A DNA stretch of 58,568 nt from Bog-793 sp035625025 (GCA_035625025.1 DASPQJ010000011.1:1-58568); one strand, 5' to 3'. Numbered from the stretch's first letter, positions 1 to 8,455 are shown. Program-made: numbers and translations. Notes: generated by a model not told the origin, from the letters alone.

Positions 1-2
1 AT

Positions 3-86
3 GCCGCGACGGGGGCGCTCGTGCGGGTGTTGCGGGCCCGGCTCGTCGCGTTGGACAGTTTCCATGAGTATCACACGACGTCGTGA
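3..86 (+). pseudogene. C-terminal fragment of a second propeller-repeat protein, cut by the window edge
   Basis: The frame starting at base 3 reads AATGALVRV, then LRARLVALDSFHEYHTTS and a stop at 84-86. The first nine residues are identical to part of the repeat unit of the large protein at 2888-4912 on the other strand, and the DNA agrees apart from mostly third-position changes. What follows (LRARL...) no longer follows the repeat, so this looks like a second gene copy that has lost its frame or its end. Only about 10 residues support it, and the rest of the gene lies outside the window. Confidence 0.4.
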
Positions 87-165
87 AGCGTTGCCTCGGA
101 TCCGAACAGAAAACTCGCGTGAAGTCCAATATCGGCGGATCAGCTAATGAAGCGGTGAAGTCCAG

Positions 166-2304
166 TCAGAACCTTCGTCTTCTTCGCACCACCGGCGCTA
201 GATAAACCGCCAGACCTAGAAACATGCAGCTAGCAAATACACTTGATACACGACCCGCGATAACCCCAAAGCTTCGGGCGGTGTTGACCGTGATCAATAC
301 CGGTAGCTCGATCTCATCGACATAACCAGGAGACCCGCTACTCGCTTGAACTCGGTACAATATCCCATTTTCGCCGCGCACGAATTGCAAGGTTCTGCCA
401 AATTCGATAGGCGAAACACAACTTGAAAGGCCACTAAGTCTCGACACCGTGTCATCTGAATTTAGTGTGTAGATCTGCAGATGTTGTTGAATCATATACG
501 CGGGAACTTTTAGCAAGAAACCACTATAAGCTGTCGCCTTGGAGGCGAGGTACTTAGCTACGTCGGCCCGGTAGATGTCAGGTCTGGTCATCGCGATGAC
601 TCGGTCTCCCTTCACCGCCAACACTTCTTTCGCGGGTTCTAGCTTCTTGTCATCTACGGCCCATCCTTTGATCACGGCATTTCCGGACTCAGTCCCGGGT
701 TCGCGACGCGCGACAACAGCAAGGCCGTTCGGGCTTGTTCCGATACGCGCGACCCCTCCCCCGATCACCGCCAGATACGGGCCAGCCACAATGTTCGTTT
801 TGATTGGTCCACTTCCCCACGGCGCAAGAACGACCGTCGAGACACCGTCCCCGTGACTGTTGACTTTCTCGGGACTAATGGCGACCTCGCACATCACCTC
901 ACCAGGGCTGACGCTGATCGTCGGCTGCGATCTGTCTGCGTAGTCGCCCACCGCGTACCAAGACTTGGGCGTCGCGTGGATCGATGCCACCACGTCATAA
1001 CGGTCCGCATAACCCGACACGGTCCCAACCGGTTTCGGCAGCGTTCGAGGAATCCACAACTGCCACGCACACAGCGCGAAGCTCATTGCAACTGCCGCCA
1101 CTAACGACACTCTGAGGAGGGAATCCAAATGAATACCACGACCTATTCCCTCTGACACCAATCTCTCGGTAACAAAAACCCCAATACCCACAAACCCTGC
1201 AATAATAAGGGTCAAATAGCTGACGAGCCGATATGGAAGCTGAATGTACGACCACGGGCTTGGCATCGATCGCCACAGTGCCGAGTCCATGATAAGCCCG
1301 AGGATCACGCCAAACATGACTGCAAGCATGAAAAACGGCCGCCTCAACGACCGAAACTTCGCCGAAAAGACAGCCGCTCCGCCAACGGCCACAGCCCAAA
1401 GAAGCATGTACACTGGCACCTGAACGAACAGTCCTGGAGTTGTCGACGCATCAGGCACGGTACGCAGGAAATTAAACAACAGCCGGTACGAGTCGAAAAA
1501 GAATCCTGACACCCCATTGCTCGCGGCAATCGCTGTATCCCGGCCGTAGAGCAAATCCGGAACCAGAAACCAACCGTTGAGCATGACAGCTGGAACGGCA
1601 ATTACAAGAATGCGGCCGATCCTCCTCCACGCAACTTTCGGACGAACGACAACGAGTTCGAGCACGAGCAGAACTAGGAGGAGCGAGGTTCCCCACACAA
1701 GCGAGATGTTGTGGCTCCCAGTGAAGATCACGAGCCCCGAAGCAAACAACACCGTCGCCTTCGGCGACCAGTTCGGCTCCTGCAGCAGCGCCAGGCCGCC
1801 CGCGACCACCATCGGAAACACGCCGACAGCTGCGAACTCCGCCACATCACCGCGGCCGTAGAGGATGGTGATGAAATAGGCGCTCGTTACATACGTGATC
1901 GGGACAAAATGCGAATACGCCGCCGCGATGCCCAGCTGTCGGCATATCCAGTACAAGCCGAAATACGCATAAACAATCAGACCGACTACGAGTACATCTA
2001 AAGCCAAAACAACATTGCCATTAAAGAGGCGCGCAAACTCTCCGATCAACGCGTAAAGGGTCCCCCCATAAAAAGCGAACATAGGATTGAATATCCCAGC
2101 ACTGACTGTTCCAGAAGTGTTCAAAAAATACGAGGGAAATATCCCCGACCCCAAGGTGCTCGCCTGAACGTGCGCCAGCCACAGAGCATTGGTAAACTCG
2201 AGGTTGAATCCGCGGTTAGTGAACAACACCGGTCCCGCTACGAAGATGATAACCATGAATCCCAAAATCTCATGGCGAAAACGCGCAATCAGAGAACGAA
2301 TCAC
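166..2304 (-). CDS. Polytopic membrane protein, PTPS-related / YfhO-like
   Basis: A 712-residue integral membrane protein with about ten to twelve hydrophobic segments in the first 420 residues, a roughly 230-residue soluble domain, and a last membrane helix near residues 680-705 followed by an Arg-rich tail (RRRRRF). Residues around 120-175 (AYFITILYGRGDVAEFA) resemble the conserved block of the '6-pyruvoyl-tetrahydropterin synthase related' membrane family, whose members look like GT-C glycosyltransferases and are often linked to envelope polysaccharide work. The start is GTG at 2304, right behind a purine-rich stretch; a Met at residue 17 is an alternative. By eye the gene is clearly lower in GC and more A/T-rich at third positions than its neighbours, suggesting acquisition by transfer. 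Substrate unknown. Confidence 0.65.
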   Translation of the reverse strand: MIRSLIARFRHEILGFMVIIFVAGPVLFTNRGFNLEFTNALWLAHVQASTLGSGIFPSYFLNTSGTVSAGIFNPMFAFYGGTLYALIGEFARLFNGNVVLALDVLVVGLIVYAYFGLYWICRQLGIAAAYSHFVPITYVTSAYFITILYGRGDVAEFAAVGVFPMVVAGGLALLQEPNWSPKATVLFASGLVIFTGSHNISLVWGTSLLLVLLVLELVVVRPKVAWRRIGRILVIAVPAVMLNGWFLVPDLLYGRDTAIAASNGVSGFFFDSYRLLFNFLRTVPDASTTPGLFVQVPVYMLLWAVAVGGAAVFSAKFRSLRRPFFMLAVMFGVILGLIMDSALWRSMPSPWSYIQLPYRLVSYLTLIIAGFVGIGVFVTERLVSEGIGRGIHLDSLLRVSLVAAVAMSFALCAWQLWIPRTLPKPVGTVSGYADRYDVVASIHATPKSWYAVGDYADRSQPTISVSPGEVMCEVAISPEKVNSHGDGVSTVVLAPWGSGPIKTNIVAGPYLAVIGGGVARIGTSPNGLAVVARREPGTESGNAVIKGWAVDDKKLEPAKEVLAVKGDRVIAMTRPDIYRADVAKYLASKATAYSGFLLKVPAYMIQQHLQIYTLNSDDTVSRLSGLSSCVSPIEFGRTLQFVRGENGILYRVQASSGSPGYVDEIELPVLITVNTARSFGVIAGRVSSVFASCMFLGLAVYLAPVVRRRRRF

Positions 2305-2472
2305 CTTCCCACTCCCAAGGAGCTACGAGAAGGAAAACCCATACCACGACTCCCCTTCATGTCGGGCGACTGAAGAAGCAAAATCGCCCGGGCAGAAGCT
2401 GCTTCGCTCGAATCCTCGCTGAGACCGACAGTACTCGGACTGCTGTTACGGTCCCGGATCGTTGGACAATTG

Positions 2473-2700
2473 TCATAGCTGACACGCCGCCTGCGCGGCC
2501 GTCGCATCGCGGAACGCCTCCCCGGGCGTCCGGTGTCCGAGTCGCTCGATGAGCCACGCTTTGTTCTAGGCCTCGACGAACTCAGTGACCGTCTGGCGCA
2601 AGTCGTCCGTGTCCTCGAAGAGCCGGGACCACAGGCACTGCTCCTTCAGGGTCCGGATGAAGCGCTAGGCCACCCCGTTGCACTCCGGCTCGCCGACGTG
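2473..2700 (-). pseudogene. Remnant of an IS3-type integrase-core transposase
   Basis: The reverse strand reads the conserved C-terminal part of an rve/integrase-core transposase: PECNGVA*RFIRTLKEQ, then a second block ending FVEA*NKAWLIERLGHRTP. Both stops are TAG (complement at 2665-2667 and 2566-2568) where intact relatives have Glu (GVAERFIRTLKEQ) and Tyr (AYNKxWLIERLGHRTP), so they are single-base nonsense changes in otherwise well-kept sequence. No N-terminal part, first ORF or terminal repeats were found. The element is dead and sits between two accessory genes. Confidence 0.8.
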
Positions 2701-2887
2701 GGCGGCATCGTCCTCGAGCCAAGCCATCAGCTGATCTCTCAGGCAGTCAGCCTATGGACCAAGCTCCGATCAGCAAGTAGCTTCAAGCCCAAAGTGCTCC
2801 GATTTTCGACCGGCGCGCGCTCTTGTTTTCGATCGGCATTCACAACGCCACCCACAAAAGGGAGGTGGTCCCCGACCCTCGCTGCGG

Positions 2888-4912
2888 TCACGACGCTCGG
2901 AACTCGGTGACCGACATGCCATCTGAGTTCGCCACCCAGACATGGCCCCCTTCCGCGGCGACGGCGACGGGGTCGTCGAACCGGTAGCTCGAGCCCCGGA
3001 TCAGCCTCGTGAGGGCCCCGGTCGCGGCCGAGAGCTCGGTGACCGAGTTGCCATCTGCGTTCGCCACCCAGACGTGGCTGCCGTCCGAGGCGACGGCGAC
3101 GGGATCGTCGAACCGGTAGCTCGAGCCCCGGATCACCTTGACCAGGGCGCCGGTCGAGGCCGAGAGCTCGGTGACCGAGTTGCCAAAGGCGTTTGCCACC
3201 CAGACGTGGCTCCCTTTCGCGGCTATGCCTTCGGGGTAGGAGAACGCGTAGCGGGCGGCGCTGTCGACCTTGACCAGGGCGCCGGTCGAGGCCGAGAGCT
3301 CGGTGACCGAGTCGCCGATCCGGTTCGCCACCCAGACGTGGGTGACGTCCGAGGCGACGGCGTCGGGGTTGCGGAACCGATCGCTCGAGCCGCTGATCAC
3401 CCTCCTGAGGGCGCCGGTCGAGGCTGAGAGCTCGGTGACCGCGTCGCCATTCGAGTTCGCCACCCAGACGTGGCCCCCTTCCGAGGCGACGGCGTCGGGG
3501 TCGCCGAACCCGTAGCTCGAGCCGCTAATCACCCTCGTGAGGGCGCCGGTCGAAGCCGAGAGCTCGGTGACCGAGTTGCCATAGACATTCGCCACCCAGA
3601 CGTGGGTGCCGTCCGAGGCGATGCCTAAAGGGCAGTCGAACCCGTAGCTCGAGCCGCGAATCACCCTCGTGAGGGCGCCGGTCGAGGCCGAGAGCTCGGT
3701 GAGCGAGTTGCCACCGAAGTTCGCCACCCAGACGTGGGTGCCGTCCGAAGCGATGCCCGAGGGGTAGGCGAACCCATAGATCGAGCCGCGGATCACCCTC
3801 GCCAGGGCACCGGTCGAGGCCGAGAGCTCGGTGAGCGAGTTGCCACCGAAGTTCGCCACCCAGAGGTGGCTGCCGTCCGAGACGACGGAGACCGGGTCGT
3901 CGAACCCGTAGCTCAAGCCGCGGATCACCCTCGTGAAGGCACCGGTCGAGGCCGAGAACTCGGTGAGCGATTTGCCATCTGCGTTCACCACCCAGACGTG
4001 GGTGGCGCTCCTGGCAACGCCTTCGGGGTAATCGAACCCGTAGCTCGAGCCGCGGATCACCCGGACCAGGGCGCCGGTCGCGGCCGAGAGCTCGGTGATC
4101 GAGTTGCCATTCGAGTTCGCCACCCAGACGTCGGTCGCGTCCGAGGCGATGGCTGAAAGGCCTGGGACGACTATGAGGCCTCCAACGCCCGAGACCACCT
4201 CGTCGAACCCGTATCTCGAGCCGCTATCGACCCTGACCAGGGCGCCGGTCGAGGCCGAGAGCTCGGTGACCGAGTTGCTATCCCGGTTCGCCACCCAGAC
4301 GTGGGTGCCCTCCAGGGCGATGCCCCGAGGTCCGTCGAACCCGTAGCTCGGGCCGCGGATCACCTTGACCGGGGCGCCGGTCGAGGCCGAGAGCTCGGTG
4401 AGCGAGTTGCCAGCCCGGTTCGCCACCCAGACGTGGGTGGCGCTCCTCGCTATGCCATCGGGGTGATCGAACCCGTAGATCACACCGCGGATCACCCTGA
4501 CTAGAGATCCGGTCGCGGCCGAGAGCTCGGTGGCCGAGTTGCCAGCCTGGTTCGCCACCCAGACGTGGGTCCCGTCCGAGGCGATGGCTGAAGGGCCGTC
4601 GAACCCGTAGCTCGAGCCGCTAATCACCTTGATTAGAGATCCGGTCGAGGCCGAAAGCTCGATGACCGAGTTGCCAGCCTGGTTCGCCACCCAGACGTGG
4701 GTCCCGTCCGAGGCGACGGCGGCGGGGTCGTCGAACCCCCAACCGAACACCTTCACGCCAGAGAGCGGCCTCGCCGCCTTCGCCGGCAGAGAATCTTGGA
4801 AGGCCTTGCTCCCTGTTGCGCCGACCGCCGACGTCACTGCCAGAGTCATTCCTGACAGAAACAGCGCACCAACCGCAACGCTCCGGGCGAAAAGAAAGGA
4901 GTTCGCCCTCAT
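2888..4912 (-). CDS. Secreted 14-unit beta-propeller repeat protein
   Basis: A 674-residue exported protein. The start is the ATG at 4912 (MRANSF...), chosen for its GAGAGGAG ribosome-binding site 4 bases upstream and because it puts a Sec signal peptide (hydrophobic core AVGALFLSGMTLAVTSAVGA) at the N-terminus; an upstream start at 5116 lacks both. The mature part is almost entirely a 44-residue repeat of pattern HVWVANxxGNSxTELSAS, TGALxxVIxGSSYGF, DxPxAVASDGT, like NHL/Vgb-type propeller blades. There are thirteen full units. A half unit at the start (FGWGFDDPAAVASDGT) complements a half unit at the end (HVWVANSDGMSVTEF), which gives fourteen blades closed by 'Velcro', enough for two seven-bladed propellers. 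Unit 4 has a 13-residue insertion. No catalytic motif is seen. It is probably a binding or scaffold protein, ligand unknown. Confidence 0.75.
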   Translation of the reverse strand: MRANSFLFARSVAVGALFLSGMTLAVTSAVGATGSKAFQDSLPAKAARPLSGVKVFGWGFDDPAAVASDGTHVWVANQAGNSVIELSASTGSLIKVISGSSYGFDGPSAIASDGTHVWVANQAGNSATELSAATGSLVRVIRGVIYGFDHPDGIARSATHVWVANRAGNSLTELSASTGAPVKVIRGPSYGFDGPRGIALEGTHVWVANRDSNSVTELSASTGALVRVDSGSRYGFDEVVSGVGGLIVVPGLSAIASDATDVWVANSNGNSITELSAATGALVRVIRGSSYGFDYPEGVARSATHVWVVNADGKSLTEFSASTGAFTRVIRGLSYGFDDPVSVVSDGSHLWVANFGGNSLTELSASTGALARVIRGSIYGFAYPSGIASDGTHVWVANFGGNSLTELSASTGALTRVIRGSSYGFDCPLGIASDGTHVWVANVYGNSVTELSASTGALTRVISGSSYGFGDPDAVASEGGHVWVANSNGDAVTELSASTGALRRVISGSSDRFRNPDAVASDVTHVWVANRIGDSVTELSASTGALVKVDSAARYAFSYPEGIAAKGSHVWVANAFGNSVTELSASTGALVKVIRGSSYRFDDPVAVASDGSHVWVANADGNSVTELSAATGALTRLIRGSSYRFDDPVAVAAEGGHVWVANSDGMSVTEFRAS
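2891..4760 (-). repeat. 132-bp in-frame tandem repeat (about 14 units)
   Basis: The propeller gene consists of 132-bp units with strong DNA-level identity, especially across the codons for ELSASTGAL and HVWVAN. Such identity suggests recent unit duplication or gene conversion between units. It is protein-coding in a single frame, not a CRISPR array. Confidence 0.85.
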
Positions 4913-5136
4913 GGGGCTCCTCTCGGACGAGCGAACGCATGCCACCTCGCGCCGATTTCGGGCTCCATGCGACCGACTGGGTACACATTCCTTAGCACCG
5001 TGACGTGATGCAAACCGTGGTGGTGACCAGATGAGCGAGCACCGATGTCTCATAAGGATACGTGCGTGCGACCGTCTGCCAAGATCAGGGATGGTGTTGC
5101 GCAGGTCGCGTCTCATCCCTGGTGTAAACGCGCAAC

Positions 5137-5186
5137 GGGCGTAGGTTCCTTCAAGAGCACCAACTCACGAAGGAGGACCTACACCC
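5137..5186 (+). promoter_or_regulatory. Hairpin that would sequester the transposase ribosome-binding site
   Basis: The left arm at 5137-5152 (GGGCGTAGGTTCCTTC) is nearly complementary to 5169-5186, which contains the AAGGAGG site directly upstream of the transposase GTG at 5187. Read-through RNA would fold and hide the ribosome-binding site, a known way for insertion sequences to limit transposase made from outside promoters. It probably belongs to the left end of the IS256-type element. Confidence 0.5.
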
Positions 5187-5865
5187 GTGGCACCACGAGT
5201 ATCCCCCAGCCAGCGTGTCCGTGCCGAGATTGACGCACTATTCGGCTCCGACCGTGACCTCGCGGCCGTCCTCGAGGAGGTCGGACGCGCGACCGTCCGG
5301 CTCCTCATGCAGCAAGCGATCGAGGCCGAGGTCGACGGCTTCCTCGGCCGAGCGCCCTATGAGCGAAGGTCCGAGGACTCACCTGCGGGTTCGCGCAACG
5401 GCTGGCGGCCGCCGGTCGCGGTGCGAACGACGATGGGCCCGGTCGAGCTTTCCCGCCCGAAGCTGCGAGACACCGACGAGAGGTTCTGCTCGACATTGTT
5501 CGGTCTCGGCGTGACGAGGACGAACGCGCTCGAGGCGCTCGTCGTCTCGTCCTGGGTGCGAGGGCTGTCCGACCGCGACGTCGAAGCGGCCCTTCGAGAG
5601 GTGCTCGGCGAGGAGGCCGCGCTGTCTCGCTCCACGGTGAGTCGGATCTGCCGGCAGATCCAGGACGAGTTCGCCGCGTTCTCCGGGCGCGACCTGTCCC
5701 CGGTTCGATTCGACTACCTGTTCCTCGACGGCACGAACTTCAAGATGCACGAGCACGCGCCGGCCGAGCCCGTGCTTGTCGCCTGGGGGATCGACACCGA
5801 CGGGAAGCCCCAGCTCGTCGGGCTGGCCGCGGTGACCTCGGAGTCGACGGACGGTTGGATCGACT
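5187..5865 (+). pseudogene. IS256-family (Mutator-type) transposase, 3'-truncated
   Basis: The frame begins at GTG 5187 (AAGGAGG upstream) and gives the N-terminal half of a Mutator-type transposase: AVRLLMQQAIEAEV-like oligomerisation segment, the GSRNGWRPP and VELSRPKLRD blocks, the SRSTVSRI helix, and the first catalytic Asp in FDYLFLDGTNFK. About 225 residues are recognisable against roughly 400 in the family. The match stops near ESTDGW, so the later catalytic Asp and Glu and the right inverted repeat are missing. The frame runs on to 6035 through unrelated sequence that is the antisense of a transporter gene. The element is inactive on its own. Confidence 0.85.
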
Positions 5866-6203
5866 CCCTCAAGCAGGGCGAATGCAGCCCCGCCGACGAA
5901 CACTCCGAGGGCTGCGATCAGTGCCCAAAAGTAGGCTTCACGCCCGTAGCCCAGGGGATGCTGATCATCCGGAGGGTGGCCACTGCGACGCTGAGCAATG
6001 TAGAGGGACAGGTCGTTGGTGGTATCGGCGAGTGAATGCGCGGCCTCGGCGGCCAGAGCGGTCGAACCAGTGAAGATCGCTGCGCCAAGCTTGGCGAGCG
6101 CGACGCCAAGGCTCGCCCCAAGGGACACCACCACGGTCCACGTGCTTCGTTCGGCATAGACCGGCCTCTGTTCTCCCCTGGTGTCACGATGGGAACATGC
6201 CAT
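5866..6203 (-). pseudogene. Cation diffusion facilitator transporter, N-terminal fragment
   Basis: On the reverse strand, about 105 residues match the N-terminus of CDF (cation efflux) transporters: the first membrane helix (VVVSLGASLGVALAKLGAAI), the second helix with the metal-site pattern AEAAHSLADTTN, the loop QRRSGHPPDDQHPLGYGRE and the third helix (ALIAALGVFVGGAAFALLEG). The match ends at the IS256 junction near 5866, so four of six helices and the cytoplasmic domain are gone. The probable start is ATG 6203, overlapping the start of the divergent gene at 6197. It cannot make a working exporter. Confidence 0.8.
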
Positions 6204-6967
6204 CGACGGAGTTCGCGAGAGAAGCGATCGCAGAATTCCTAGGTCAACTCCGAGCGCGAACCGGTGCCGATGCTGAGATCGTGTCGTATCCAGAAGACGA
6301 TTCCGGAAACCCACTCACGGTCGATGCAGTCGCTCGCGTCGGCGGCGAGCTGTGGGCGATCGATCACATGCGACTCGCTTACGAACCGACAGTCATCCCA
6401 GCAGGGGACGAAGCGGTGCAGATGCTTCGCGGTCCTCTCAAGGAACTCGCAGACCGTTACGGGTGCTGTCTACATGTCGGCGTTTTGCCGCCGCGGCGTC
6501 GTGCGAGGATCAGACCGAAAATCGACGCCTACTACTCCGACGTCCTGAGACGGGCAGAGGCTGCTGTCATCAGTGGCGAAGACTGGTTCGATCTGGATGG
6601 GTTCACCAGCGTTCAAATCCTCAAAGGGGGAGTCCGGCCGGATGCCGAGAAAGTCGAGGTCGCGACGTGGCTCGGCGAGTCCGCCAGCGTCGAAGATCAA
6701 GTCGTCGCGGCATTGGAAGGCCCGCTTACCGCGAAGCTGCGCGGCCAGCTCGCGGCTGCCAAACGAGCGGACCACAGGGTGATGCTTCTCATCGACCAGG
6801 TGCCAGACCCAACCCGGAGACAGCCGACCGTCTTCCTCGCTTCGTGGCAGACCGTGAAGATGGTCGTCGACCGAGTCGTCACGTCATTGCCCGGCGTCGT
6901 CGACTGCGTGTGGTTCCGTGCCGGCGATGGCTCGTTCACGAACCTCACCTCGCCGTCGACCTGCTGA
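6197..6967 (+). CDS. Hypothetical protein, 256 residues
   Basis: A soluble protein of mixed alpha/beta composition without signal peptide or membrane helices. It starts at ATG 6197 behind a weak GATGGGA. I do not recognise the family. Visible features are an acidic N-terminal half (DAEIVSYPEDDSGNPLTVDA), an ELWAIDHMRL segment, an Arg cluster RRRARIRPK near residue 98, and a LASWQTVKMVVDRVV helix near the C-terminus. The codon use looks native and the frame is intact, so it is probably expressed. It is isolated between the CDF fragment and the tRNA. The pattern of an ELW-x-IDH core could suggest a nuclease-like or DUF domain, but no catalytic set can be defended. Confidence 0.6.
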   Translation: MPSTEFAREAIAEFLGQLRARTGADAEIVSYPEDDSGNPLTVDAVARVGGELWAIDHMRLAYEPTVIPAGDEAVQMLRGPLKELADRYGCCLHVGVLPPRRRARIRPKIDAYYSDVLRRAEAAVISGEDWFDLDGFTSVQILKGGVRPDAEKVEVATWLGESASVEDQVVAALEGPLTAKLRGQLAAAKRADHRVMLLIDQVPDPTRRQPTVFLASWQTVKMVVDRVVTSLPGVVDCVWFRAGDGSFTNLTSPSTC

Positions 6968-7072
6968 TCGTCGGTTCTCTTAGTAGGCGTCTGAGCGACG
7001 AGCGATCGCTCTTTACTGACGCGGGTCGCGAATATGTCGCGGGATCGTCGAGCGAACTGTGGCGAGACCTCC

Positions 7073-7100
7073 GTGCGCGATCCGTGCGCGATCGTGCGCG
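7073..7100. repeat. Short tandem repeat, GTGCGCGATC type
   Basis: About 2.7 copies of a 10-11 bp unit (GTGCGCGATC) lie in the gap between the hypothetical gene and the tRNA. No gene is visible in 6968-7184 otherwise. Confidence 0.6.
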
Positions 7101-7184
7101 TAGCAGTGGTCAAAATCGGTCGGACGTGGTCGGGCTCGGCGGAGCCAAAAACAGCGTCCACGCTGGCCCGTTGACCCTTCTCGC

Positions 7185-7260
7185 TGGAGCGGACGACGGG
7201 ACTCGAACCCGCGACCCTCACCTTGGCAAGGTGATGCTCTACCAACTGAGCCACGTCCGC
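7185..7260 (-). tRNA. tRNA-Gly (anticodon GCC)
   Basis: The reverse strand gives a complete cloverleaf. The acceptor GCGGACG pairs with the 3' end and is followed by T and an encoded CCA. The D arm is GGCTCAGTTGGTAGAGC, the anticodon stem-loop CACCT-TGCCAAG-GTG carries GCC, and the T arm is CGGGTTCGAGTCCCG. Size is 73 bases plus CCA. It lies at the border between decayed accessory DNA and core genes, a usual position for integration events, although no repeat of its 3' end was noticed nearby. Confidence 0.97.
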
Positions 7261-7333
7261 GTGGGGGTCATGATACCGACCGGCCACGGGAGACGCTCGG
7301 CCGTTGGATCGTTCGGGACCTCTCGGCGTCGCC

Positions 7334-7771
7334 TCAGGGACCCGAATGGCCAAAGCCGCCCTGCCCGCGTTCGCTTGGCGGCAATTCTTCGACTGCAAAG
7401 AAGCGAGCGACCTCGATGGGAACGATGACGAGCTGTGCGACGCGGTCGCCGCGGTGCACCGTGTACGACTCACGAGGGTCGGTGTTAAAGAGCACGACCT
7501 GGACCTCACCGCGAAATCCTGAATCGATTAGTCCAGGGGCGTTGAGACACGAGACGCCGTGGTGGATCGCCAGCCCGCTCCTGGCGAGGACGAGCCCGGC
7601 GTGTCGTTCGGGGATCGCGATTGCAAAGCCCGTCGGCACGAGGGCCCTGCCGCCCCGCGCCTCGAGGGTGACGTCACATGTCGCGACGAGATCTGCTCCC
7701 GCATCTCGCTGATGCGCGTAGGCGGGCGCCGCCGCTGCGGCATCGAGGGCGGTGAAGGGAATGTTGAGCAT
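7334..7771 (-). CDS. dut: Deoxyuridine 5'-triphosphate nucleotidohydrolase (dUTPase)
   Basis: A 145-residue trimeric dUTPase that hydrolyses dUTP to dUMP and diphosphate, keeping uracil out of DNA and feeding thymidylate synthesis. All five family motifs are present: RDAGADLVA (motif 1, Asp), ARSGLAIHHGV (motif 2), GLIDSGFRGEVQVVLFN (motif 3, uracil pocket and catalytic Asp), RGDRVAQLVI (motif 4) and the glycine-rich C-terminal ERGQGGFGHSG (motif 5, closes over the phosphates). Length is normal. It is divergent from orn with 69 bases between the starts. Confidence 0.95.
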   Translation of the reverse strand: MLNIPFTALDAAAAAPAYAHQRDAGADLVATCDVTLEARGGRALVPTGFAIAIPERHAGLVLARSGLAIHHGVSCLNAPGLIDSGFRGEVQVVLFNTDPRESYTVHRGDRVAQLVIVPIEVARFFAVEELPPSERGQGGFGHSGP

Positions 7772-7840
7772 CGCGGCAGGGTAGCGCTCCTGCTCGCGTC
7801 AACGGCGAGTGTTGACGAGGTCCGAACTACCATCCCTTCG

Positions 7841-8419
7841 GTGCTCGTCTGGATGGATCTTGAGATGACGGGACTCGATCCGTCTCGGCACGTGATCGTC
7901 GAGATCGCGACACTCGTCACGGACGACGAACTCGAGATCGTCGAAGAAGGCCCAGACCTCGTCTTGGCTGCGACGCCCGACGACCTCGCGAAGATGGACG
8001 ATGTCGTCCGAACCATGCACTCCCAGTCGGGGCTGCTCGCCGAGATTGAAGCGTCCAGAGTGTCGTTGGCTGCCGCCGGCTCCGCGACACTCGCCTTTAT
8101 TCGGAGTCACGTTCCCGAGCCGCGGCGGGCGCCGCTCTGCGGGAACTCGATCGGAATCGACCGTCGTTTCCTCAGTTGGCATTTGCCGGAAATCGAGGAA
8201 TACCTGCACTACAGGTCGGTCGATGTCTCGACGGTGAAGGAGCTCTGCAAGCGCTGGAACCCCTCCCTCTATGGGCGTGTCCCGAAGAAGGCCGGTTCCC
8301 ATCGGGCACTCGAGGACATTCTCGAGAGCGTTGCCGAGCTGAAGTACTACAGGGACAACTTCTTCAATCTCCCTGATGAGCGGGCCCAAGATGGCGCAAA
8401 AGCGCCTTTGTCCGATTGA
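7841..8419 (+). CDS. orn: Oligoribonuclease (3'-5' exoribonuclease, DEDDh)
   Basis: A 192-residue exonuclease that degrades very short RNAs (including pGpG-type dinucleotides) to mononucleotides. DEDD residues are visible: D6 and E8 in WMDLEMTG, the GNSIGIDRRFL block, and HRALEDI at the third motif. The GTG at 7841 gives the family's usual N-terminus (VLVWMDLEMTGLD) and length. There is no convincing ribosome-binding site, but TACCAT ends 7 bases before the start and could be a -10 box of a leaderless transcript. Longer upstream starts would run through the dut gene and are rejected. Confidence 0.93.
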   Translation: MLVWMDLEMTGLDPSRHVIVEIATLVTDDELEIVEEGPDLVLAATPDDLAKMDDVVRTMHSQSGLLAEIEASRVSLAAAGSATLAFIRSHVPEPRRAPLCGNSIGIDRRFLSWHLPEIEEYLHYRSVDVSTVKELCKRWNPSLYGRVPKKAGSHRALEDILESVAELKYYRDNFFNLPDERAQDGAKAPLSD

Positions 8420-8434
8420 TACATCGTGGTAATG

Positions 8435-8455
8435 CGTGTTATGGCGAATAACGCG
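8435..8455 (+). terminator. Hairpin downstream of orn
   Basis: CGTGTTAT-GGCGA-ATAACGCG forms an 8-bp stem with one G.U pair, 16 bases after the orn stop. No U-run follows. It is a possible terminator or RNA-stabilising hairpin. Confidence 0.4.

Noticed and set aside
2888..4760. Regular 132-bp repeats that could suggest a CRISPR-like array
   Set aside because: The repeats are contiguous, in one reading frame and encode a signal-peptide-bearing propeller protein; there are no spacers.
5187..6035. A single 282-residue gene reading through the IS256 transposase
   Set aside because: Homology stops near residue 225; the tail is the antisense of a CDF transporter fragment.
7073..7100. Short tandem repeat as a replication or regulatory iteron
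   Set aside because: Fewer than three copies, no AT-rich neighbour and no initiator gene; simple sequence is sufficient.
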